A stretch of DNA of 28,621 nucleotides from an uncultured Oscillospiraceae bacterium (lineage in GTDB: Bacteria > Bacillota > Clostridia > Oscillospirales > Oscillospiraceae). The number at the start of each line of letters is the position of its first letter. Position 1 is the first letter of the stretch. Both the position numbers and the translations under genes were made by a program. The stretch spans positions 1 to 28,621 of the forward strand of contig CAKTPQ010000022.1 in assembly GCA_934591745.1 (NCBI GenBank). The letters are read 5' to 3'. Below the pieces are notes generated by a model. The model did not search any database, was not told where the DNA came from, and saw only the letters and a list, made by a program, of their open reading frames with translations. Shown here piece by piece: positions 23,919-28,621 of this stretch.

Positions 23919-24524
23919 AGAAAAACCACCCCGAGGGACGAAATGGATCCCGCAAAATAAAGGCAGGAGGGGACAGCATATGGTCACAGTGAGGAAATGC
24001 CGCTCTGAGGAAGAAAGCATTTGGGTCGAGTTGAACCGGGAGTTTATGGCTTATGAGTACGAGGACGAAAACGTGTGGGAATCACCGCTGGAAAAAGGCG
24101 ACCCAGCCGAGATATTCCGCGCTGTTTTGTCGGAGCCGGAGAGCGCCAACCTGCTGCTCATGATCGAAAACGACGGACAACCCATTGGCTTCATGAACAC
24201 AGTGATATTTTACAGTATATGGGCACATGGAAAAGTGCTGTTTCTCGATGACTTCTTTATCAGAGAGCCGTTTCGCGGCAGAGGCTGTGGCCGGGCCGCC
24301 TTGACGGAATTGGAAGCGATGATGCGGACGTGGGGCTGTCTGCGGATACAGCTGCTGGCTGAGGACACCAATCCCGGCGCGGTGGCCTTCTATCAGCGGG
24401 AACGCTTTGCCCGCCAGCAGATCAATCTGTTCTGCAAGTATCTGAAAGAGGAGCCGCACAAAAAAGCGCAGGCGGTGGGCGATGCCTGTCCCATCGCTGG
24501 CACCTAATAGAAAAACCACCCCGA
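23919..24524. repeat. 16-bp direct repeat bracketing the GNAT gene
   Basis: AGAAAAACCACCCCGA occurs at 23919-23934 and again at 24509-24524, 590 bases apart. The second copy is the rising arm of a working terminator; the first copy lacks the falling arm. The pair encloses the GNAT gene, as if a segment was inserted or duplicated at a terminator. Confidence 0.75.
23980..24507 (+). CDS. GNAT-family N-acetyltransferase
   Basis: Acetyl-CoA-dependent transferase of 175 residues; substrate unknown. Motif A is visible as VLFLDDFFIREPFRGRGCGRAAL, where RGRGCG binds the pyrophosphate of CoA. Motif B follows in LAEDTNPGAVAFYQRERF. AGGAGG lies upstream of ATG 23980. The codon use is richer in A and T than in its neighbours (for example GAA, AAA and ATT), and it is bracketed by a direct repeat, both suggesting recent gain. 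GNAT proteins of this type include aminoglycoside and polyamine acetyltransferases, so a specific name would be a guess. Confidence 0.88.
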   Translation: MVTVRKCRSEEESIWVELNREFMAYEYEDENVWESPLEKGDPAEIFRAVLSEPESANLLLMIENDGQPIGFMNTVIFYSIWAHGKVLFLDDFFIREPFRGRGCGRAALTELEAMMRTWGCLRIQLLAEDTNPGAVAFYQRERFARQQINLFCKYLKEEPHKKAQAVGDACPIAGT

Positions 24525-24537
24525 TGGGGTGGTTTTT
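24511..24537 (+). terminator. Intrinsic terminator after the GNAT gene
   Basis: A 12-bp perfect stem (AAAAACCACCCC at 24511-24522 and its complement at 24526-24537) with a three-base loop and T-run. By its symmetry it may also end the tRNA-Leu transcript on the other strand. Confidence 0.9.
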
Positions 24538-24538
24538 C

Positions 24539-24625
24539 TGGTGCGAGCGATGGGACTTGAACCCACACGACCTTACGGACACAAGCACCTCAAGCTTGCC
24601 TGTCTGCCGATTCCAGCACGCTCGC
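24539..24625 (-). tRNA. tRNA-Leu (anticodon GAG), CCA encoded
   Basis: The 87-base gene folds into a class II tRNA. The acceptor GCGAGCG pairs with CGCTCGC. The D region is typical of tRNA-Leu. The anticodon loop TTGAGGT has GAG (plus-strand CTC at 24589-24591). A long variable arm follows, then GGTTCAAGTCC in the T arm. Discriminator A and CCA are present in the DNA (24542-24539). GAG reads CTC and CTT leucine codons. Confidence 0.96.
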
Positions 24626-24641
24626 AAACGGAACACCCGTT

Positions 24642-24669
24642 ATTATAACAAAATGCCCCTGTTTGTCAA
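24642..24669 (-). promoter_or_regulatory. Strong promoter of tRNA-Leu
   Basis: Minus strand: perfect TTGACA (24664-24669), 16 bases, perfect TATAAT (24642-24647). The mature tRNA starts about 17 bases downstream. It is the best sigma-A promoter in the window. Confidence 0.85.
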
Positions 24670-24680
24670 GGGGGACGGGG

Positions 24681-24707
24681 AAAAAAGCCGCCCGGAGGGC
24701 GGCTTTT
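24681..24707 (-). terminator. Terminator of the pepT-ilvA transcript
   Basis: GCCGCCC (24687-24693) pairs with GGGCGGC (24697-24703) around three bases, with a six-T run on the minus strand. It stands between ilvA and the tRNA promoter. Confidence 0.9.
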
Positions 24708-24734
24708 CTGGTTTTTGACGGTTCGGCGCGGGGA

Positions 24735-25937
24735 TCAGGAGCGCTCCTCCACCTCGTAGCCCTTGCGGCGGAGAGAGGAAAGAATTTCCTGAATGTGGGC
24801 CTTGTCCCGGGTCTCCAGCGACAGCTGCACCACGCAGGAGCCGATGGCGGCACGGGTGTTGCGGCGCTCGTGGTTCACGTCCAGCACATTGGCGCCCATG
24901 GACGACACGACAGTCAGGAACGACGCCAGCGCGTGGGGCTGGTCGGGTAGTACGGTGGAGAACGTGACGGTGCGGCCCTCCTTGGCAAGGCCGCGGGTGA
25001 GGATGCGCTCCAGCATGGTGACGTCTACGTTGCCGCCGGACAGCAGGGCGCAGACGGTCTTGCCCTCGATGTTCACCTTGTGGTACATGGCGGCGGCGAT
25101 GCCCACAGCGCCGGCGCCCTCGGCCACCAGCTTCTGCTTTTCCAGCACGGTCAGGATGGCGCTGGCGATCTCGCCCTCCGTCACTGTCACCACCTCGTCC
25201 ACGTACTGGCGGCACATATCGAACGTCAGGTCGCCGGGGGTCTTGACCTTGATGCCGTCGGCCACGGTGTCCACGCTGGAGAGGGTGATGATCTCGCCCT
25301 TTTTCAGGGACTCCGCCATGCTGGGTGCGCCGGCAGCCTGCACGCCGATGACGCGGCAGTCCGGCTTCAGGTTCTTCACGGCGTAGGCCAGGCCCGCGAT
25401 GAGCCCGCCGCCGCCGATGGGCACGAAGATCACATCCACGTCGGGCAGCTGCTCCAGAATTTCCAGACCGATGGTGCCCTGACCGGCCATGATGCGGTAA
25501 TCGTTGAAGGGGTGAATGAACGTCAGGCCCTGCTCGTCCCGCAGGCGCACGGCCTCGGCGTAGGCGTCGTCGTACACGCCGGGCACCAGCACCACGTTGG
25601 CGCCGTAGCTGCGGGTGGCCTCGATCTTGGAGATGGGCGCGCCCTCGGGGATGCAGATGGTGGCCTTGATGCCCATGTCACGGGCGGCGAAGGCCACGCC
25701 CTGGGCGTGGTTTCCGGCGGAGCAGGCGATAACGCCCCGGGCCTTCTCCTCGTCACTGAGGGTGGCGATCTTGTAGTACGCGCCCCGCAGCTTGAAGGCG
25801 CCGGTCTTTTGCAGACAGTCGGCCTTCAGGTAGAAGTCGCAGCCGGGGACCATGCCCTTGGTGGGCACCACGGGGGTGCGGTTGATGACGGGGGCCAGCA
25901 CCCGCTGGGCGTCGCGGAGCATATCCATTGAGATCAT
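24735..25937 (-). CDS. ilvA: Threonine ammonia-lyase with C-terminal ACT domain
   Basis: PLP enzyme that deaminates threonine to 2-oxobutanoate, either for isoleucine synthesis or threonine breakdown. The 400 residues begin with the PLP domain, Lys49 in KTGAFKLRGA, the phosphate loop SAGNHAQG, PIGGGGLIAG and a C-terminal SGGN. An ACT-like regulatory domain follows (about 325-400). The single ACT domain matches the shorter 'tdcB with ACT' class rather than long biosynthetic IlvA with two. AGGAGG lies 7 bases upstream of ATG 25937. Thirty-three bases separate it from pepT, so the two are likely co-transcribed, linking peptide breakdown to amino acid use. Confidence 0.93.
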   Translation of the reverse strand: MISMDMLRDAQRVLAPVINRTPVVPTKGMVPGCDFYLKADCLQKTGAFKLRGAYYKIATLSDEEKARGVIACSAGNHAQGVAFAARDMGIKATICIPEGAPISKIEATRSYGANVVLVPGVYDDAYAEAVRLRDEQGLTFIHPFNDYRIMAGQGTIGLEILEQLPDVDVIFVPIGGGGLIAGLAYAVKNLKPDCRVIGVQAAGAPSMAESLKKGEIITLSSVDTVADGIKVKTPGDLTFDMCRQYVDEVVTVTEGEIASAILTVLEKQKLVAEGAGAVGIAAAMYHKVNIEGKTVCALLSGGNVDVTMLERILTRGLAKEGRTVTFSTVLPDQPHALASFLTVVSSMGANVLDVNHERRNTRAAIGSCVVQLSLETRDKAHIQEILSSLRRKGYEVEERS

Positions 25938-25970
25938 GGGAAAACCTCCTTCATGTTTGTGATGGATGGG

Positions 25971-27176
25971 TCACTGGACGAAGCCGGACACCAGATCGGC
26001 CAGCACGGCGGCCATGGCGTCCAGACTGGCGGCGGGGATCCACTCCCGCACACCGTGGTAGTTGTAGCCGCCGGTGGACAGGTTGGGGCAGGGCAGGCCG
26101 TCCCAGGACAGCCGCGCCCCGTCGGTGCCGCCCCGGATGGGGACGCACAGCGGCGCGACGCCGTTCTGCCGGAAGGCGTCCTCCGCACGGTGGATCAGCT
26201 CCATGTGGGGCAGGATCTTCTCCTTCATGTTGTAGTAGCTGTCGGTGGTGACGGCGGTGGCCGTGCCGGGGCCGTACAGGGCGTTGACAGCGTCGGCGCA
26301 CCGGTGGAACAGGGCCTTGCGGGCCTCGAAGCCGGCACGGTCGTGGTCGCGGATGATATAGTGCAGCGCGGCCTCCGTCACGTCGCCGGACATGGCGTGC
26401 AGGTGGAAGAAGCCCTGATAGCCGTCGGTCTTTTCCGGCACCTCGTCCGCCGGGAGCATGGCGTGGAACGCCATGGCCGCCGTGGCGGCGTTGACCATCA
26501 CGTCCTTGGCGCTGCCGGGGTGGACGCCCACGCCGCGGAACGTCACATCGCCGGAGGCGGCGTTGAAGTTCTCGTACTCGATCTCGCCCAGCGGGCCGCC
26601 GTCCACGGTGTAGCCGTAGTCGCAGGCCAGCTCCGCCACGTCCAGACCGTCCACGCCGCAGCCGATCTCCTCGTCGGTGGTGAACACCACCCGCACCTCG
26701 CCGTGGGGGCGGCTCTGCAGCAGCTCCACGGTAGCCATGATCTCGGCAATGCCGGCCTTGTCGTCGGCGCCCAGCAGGGTGGTGCCGTCGGTGACGATCA
26801 GCTCCTCGCCGGCGTGGGCGGACAGGCCGGGGCACAGGGACTCCGTCAGAGAGACGGTGTCGGACAGGGGCAGGTCGCCGCCCTGATACAGCACCACGCG
26901 GGGCTGCACGTTTTCACCGGGAGCGTCGGGAGACGTGTCCATGTGGGCGATGAGGGCCAGCACGGGGGCGGTGGCGCCCTCCGAGGCGGGCAGGGTGGCG
27001 ATGACGTTGCCGGCATCGTCCATGCGGGCGCCGGTGAGACCCAGCGCCGTCAGCTCCGCCAGCAGGACGCGGCCCAGGTCCTTTTGCCGCTCCGTGGAGG
27101 GGGAGGTGCCGGTGTGCTCGTCCGAGGTGGTGTAGTAGGTCACATAGCGAAGAAAGCGGGAACGCGCCGATTCCAT
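25971..27176 (-). CDS. pepT: PepT, tripeptide aminopeptidase
   Basis: M20-family zinc peptidase that removes the N-terminal residue of tripeptides in the cytoplasm. The 401 residues carry the zinc motifs ALIAHMDTSPDAPG, GADDKAGIAE, TTDEEIGCG with the catalytic Glu, and RGGTDGARLS near the C-terminus, plus a lid domain between. The open frame runs upstream, but ATG 27176 has AGGAGG 8 bases upstream and matches the family start. A weak promoter (TTGCAG, 17 bases, TACACT at 27213-27241) precedes it. Confidence 0.95.
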   Translation of the reverse strand: MESARSRFLRYVTYYTTSDEHTGTSPSTERQKDLGRVLLAELTALGLTGARMDDAGNVIATLPASEGATAPVLALIAHMDTSPDAPGENVQPRVVLYQGGDLPLSDTVSLTESLCPGLSAHAGEELIVTDGTTLLGADDKAGIAEIMATVELLQSRPHGEVRVVFTTDEEIGCGVDGLDVAELACDYGYTVDGGPLGEIEYENFNAASGDVTFRGVGVHPGSAKDVMVNAATAAMAFHAMLPADEVPEKTDGYQGFFHLHAMSGDVTEAALHYIIRDHDRAGFEARKALFHRCADAVNALYGPGTATAVTTDSYYNMKEKILPHMELIHRAEDAFRQNGVAPLCVPIRGGTDGARLSWDGLPCPNLSTGGYNYHGVREWIPAASLDAMAAVLADLVSGFVQ

Positions 27177-27212
27177 GGCAAAGTCCTCCTTGCATTTTTT
27201 ATAGATGTGTCC

Positions 27213-27241
27213 AGTGTAGCACATCCGGCGGCGGGCTGCAA
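27213..27241 (-). promoter_or_regulatory. Promoter candidate for pepT-ilvA
   Basis: Minus strand: TTGCAG (27236-27241), 17 bases, TGC-TACACT (27213-27218), an extended -10 of the same type as the copA promoter candidate. The start codon is about 37 bases downstream. Confidence 0.45.
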
Positions 27242-27257
27242 CGGGAAATGCGCGTGC

Positions 27258-27285
27258 ATAGGGACTTGCCGCGGGGGCATAGGTT
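27258..27285 (+). promoter_or_regulatory. Mother-cell (sigma-E-like) promoter candidate for sigK
   Basis: ATA (27258-27260) and CATAGGTT (27278-27285) are separated by 17 bases, the spacing used by sigma-E promoters (ATA then CATAcAaT). The -10 is 6 of 8. The ribosome binding site GGGAGG starts ten bases downstream. sigK is known to be transcribed by sigma-E, then sigma-K, in Bacillus. Confidence 0.4.
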
Positions 27286-27309
27286 CAGAGAAAAGGGAGG
27301 TATGCGCGT

Positions 27310-27657
27310 ATGATCTCGGCGTTTTTGCTGCTGCTGTGCAACAGCCTATTTTTGTCGCTGCACCTGTCCGGGGGCGCGGGATCGTTCCCCAAGCCGCTGA
27401 CCGCCGCACAGGAGAGAGAGTACCTGCGGCGGTGCGGGGAGGGGGACATGGAGGCCCGGAACCTGCTGGTGGAGCACAACCTGCGGCTGGTGGCACATAT
27501 TATCAAAAAGTACTATACCCAAGCGGACGATCAGGAGGACCTCATCTCCATTGGCACCATCGGACTGATCAAGGCGGTGAACACGTTTCGGCCAGACAAG
27601 GGCATCCGCCTGGCGACCTACGCCAGCCGATGTATTGAAAATGCTATACTATCGTAA
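27310..27657 (+). CDS. sigK: Pro-sigma-K, N-terminal half, interrupted
   Basis: Late mother-cell sigma factor of sporulation, cut short. The 115 residues start with a hydrophobic pro-sequence (about 1-22), the part removed by SpoIVFB-type proteases elsewhere. [14 protein letters not shown] follows, then [34 protein letters not shown] and [11 protein letters not shown], all strongly sigma-K-like (region 1.2 to 2.4). After Asn111 the frame gives AILS and stop, where the family reads EIL and continues for about 120 residues. Regions 3 and 4 are missing, so this fragment cannot work alone. GGGAGG lies 9 bases upstream of ATG 27310. Confidence 0.93.
   Translation: MISAFLLLLCNSLFLSLHLSGGAGSFPKPLTAAQEREYLRRCGEGDMEARNLLVEHNLRLVAHIIKKYYTQADDQEDLISIGTIGLIKAVNTFRPDKGIRLATYASRCIENAILS
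27637..27657. mobile_element. Left junction of an element inserted in sigK (skin-like attachment site)
   Basis: The sigK match ends at GAAAATG (27637-27643), within the codons for Glu-Asn and the first base of the expected Glu. From there the sequence is unrelated and its base composition drops in GC. This is the point at which skin elements enter sigK in other spore formers. The crossover core is probably within AATG at 27640-27643. Only the left end is visible. Confidence 0.7.
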
Positions 27658-27677
27658 CGGAACAATCGGCGGTTGAG

Positions 27678-28247
27678 GTGGCGGAACGGGTGTCTTTTGA
27701 GGCAAAATGGCGCCTGCTGGCGAGAGTGGGAGTCCGCTGCTATATTCTGATTTCCAATGTATCGGGTGCAGTAAAAGTAGCCCCGCTGCAAATTCTTCAG
27801 TTTCCAGTGGTGCTGCCGCACAAGTTTCAGGACGCAGAAAAGTTCAATTTGCAGTTCTCAGACTTCTCAGAAATCACCGAAACAGCGGACAAGCTGCGCT
27901 GGCTTCGCTACCAGAAAGGACTGCGGCAGAGAGATGTAGCCGACTATACCGGTATAGACAGGAGCACCTATGTCCACTACGAAGAATACGGCAAAGACCT
28001 CTATCCACCGGAGCACATGGAGAAAATCGCGCAGCTTTTTGAAGTGCCGGTCGATATGCTTCTGGATGATTACAATCTATTTCTGAGGAATGGTCAGGGC
28101 AACCAGATCAAGGCAATCCGAACGAAACTGGGGCTGACGCAAAAACAATATGCGGACAAGCTGGGCGTCAGCCTCGGTAATCTCAAGCATTGGGAACAAA
28201 ACCGCAAGCAGATTTTCAAGTCCACATGGGAGAAGTATTTCAAATAG
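27678..28247 (+). CDS. Double HTH (XRE-type) DNA-binding protein in the sigK element
   Basis: Soluble protein of 189 residues with two helix-turn-helix domains of the Cro/CI type. HTH1 is about 72-130, starting LRWLRYQKGLRQRDVADYTGIDRSTY in pieces, and HTH2 about 143-180, IRTKLGLTQKQYADKLGVSLGNLKHWE in pieces. The N-terminal 65 residues are a mixed alpha/beta region with no motif I know. Proteins of this layout are common in mobile regions of clostridial genomes. The likely start is GTG 27678; its ribosome binding site is weak. It begins 20 bases after the sigK fragment stop. It could regulate the element, but this is inferred from position only. Confidence 0.8.
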   Translation: MAERVSFEAKWRLLARVGVRCYILISNVSGAVKVAPLQILQFPVVLPHKFQDAEKFNLQFSDFSEITETADKLRWLRYQKGLRQRDVADYTGIDRSTYVHYEEYGKDLYPPEHMEKIAQLFEVPVDMLLDDYNLFLRNGQGNQIKAIRTKLGLTQKQYADKLGVSLGNLKHWEQNRKQIFKSTWEKYFK

Positions 28248-28263
28248 ACATAACCATAGCAGT

Positions 28264-28302
28264 AAACGAGCAGACCGGCGTTCAATGCTGGTCTGCTCGT
28301 TT
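28264..28302. terminator. Bidirectional terminator between converging genes
   Basis: A 16-bp stem (28264-28279 with 28287-28302, one possible mismatch-free pairing) and seven-base loop. It has A/T flanks on both sides and lies between the HTH gene and the minus-strand small gene. Confidence 0.85.
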
Positions 28303-28310
28303 GCTATGTA

Positions 28311-28487
28311 TTATTGCTGCGCTTTCAGATGCTTCACGGCGGCGTCCACCAGTTCCAGCTTCTGCTCCGTGGAGCAGGGCAGCTTCTGGATGGATTTCAG
28401 CGCCTGCTCGGACTGGAACTTCGCCAGCTCCTGCCCAAGCTCCTGCTGCGCCTGCTTTGATTTCGGGAAGATCAGAAATACTTCCAT
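28311..28487 (-). CDS. Small 58-residue protein of unknown function
   Basis: MEVFLIFPKSKQAQQELGQ opens a hydrophilic, Gln/Glu/Leu-rich helical protein ending KHLKAQQ. GGAAAGGAGGGC lies just upstream of ATG 28487, a strong ribosome binding site, and a terminator follows the stop. There is no signal peptide or membrane segment. I do not recognise a family; the composition suggests a small element-encoded helical protein. Confidence 0.7.
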   Translation of the reverse strand: MEVFLIFPKSKQAQQELGQELAKFQSEQALKSIQKLPCSTEQKLELVDAAVKHLKAQQ

Positions 28488-28543
28488 GGCTGCCCTCCTT
28501 TCCAGAGCGTTTTCTTCTTCAATCTATGCGTGTGTTCCGGCTG

Positions 28544-28621
28544 CTATGTAGACAAATAGAACTCGATTTCGCGGCTGCGAGGGAAATCGTATTGCCGCGC
28601 GGCTTTGGCGGTGCAGGAAGG
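28544..28621 (-). CDS. C-terminal end of an unknown protein (partial)
   Basis: The last 25 residues of a possible minus-strand gene are visible, ending QYDFPRSREIEFYLST with a TAG stop. The reading looks more protein-like than the other two frames. It lies 57 bases upstream of the 58-residue gene, probably the same transcript. Too little is visible to name it. Confidence 0.4.
   Translation of the reverse strand, partial: PSCTAKAARQYDFPRSREIEFYLST

Noticed and set aside
28150..28551. A 133-residue plus-strand open frame near the right end
   Set aside because: It runs through a strong terminator hairpin and is antisense to a small gene with a strong ribosome binding site.
1..28621. CRISPR arrays, rRNA genes or insertion sequences
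   Set aside because: No regularly spaced repeats, rRNA-like sequence or transposase frame was seen on either strand.

Overview
The window is about 28.6 kb of high-GC chromosome from an endospore-forming member of the Clostridia. The sporulation genes (spo0A, spoVD, spoVAD, spoVAE, a pro-sigK fragment), the diaminopimelate-type MurE and the high GC suggest an Oscillospiraceae-like gut anaerobe. The genus cannot be fixed from the sequence alone.

Layout. (1) 1-9340, minus strand: a division and cell-wall (dcw) cluster in the order mraZ, rsmH, an ftsL-like gene, spoVD-type PBP with two PASTA domains, murE, mraY, ftsW/spoVE and murG (cut by the window edge). murD and murF are missing from their usual places. 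(2) 9341-9704: a control region with MraZ-box-like repeats, an mraZ promoter candidate and the terminator of the next operon. (3) 9705-14504, minus: a tightly packed operon of HAD phosphatase, MFS transporter, glycerophosphodiesterase, rsmD, coaD and a coiled-coil protein. (4) 14828-15580, plus: spo0A. (5) 15683-18205, minus: copper ATPase copA with a CopZ-like domain at its C-terminus that carries its own ribosome binding site. (6) 18295-19684, minus: spoVAD and spoVAE without spoVAC. (7) 19802-20820, minus: azlC and azlD. (8) 20979-24507: a zinc-ribbon protein and a CDF metal exporter (plus), an ArsC/Spx-like protein (minus), a Sir2 deacylase (plus) and a GNAT acetyltransferase (plus) bracketed by a 16-bp direct repeat. 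(9) 24539-27176, minus: tRNA-Leu(GAG), threonine ammonia-lyase and peptidase T. (10) 27310-28621: a pro-sigma-K gene that breaks off inside region 2 at the conserved RCIEN, followed by lower-GC DNA with a double-HTH protein and small phage-like ORFs.

The most interesting feature is the sigK break. The open reading frame matches the sporulation sigma factor up to Asn111 and then runs into unrelated codons and a stop. This is the place where 'skin' elements interrupt sigK in other spore formers, so the right end of the window is probably the left arm of a developmentally excised element. The rest of the element, its recombinase and the 3' half of sigK would lie beyond the window. The gene also keeps a hydrophobic pro-sequence, so sigma-K would be controlled at both the DNA and the protein level. 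A second notable feature is the in-frame internal start that could release a free copper chaperone from copA.
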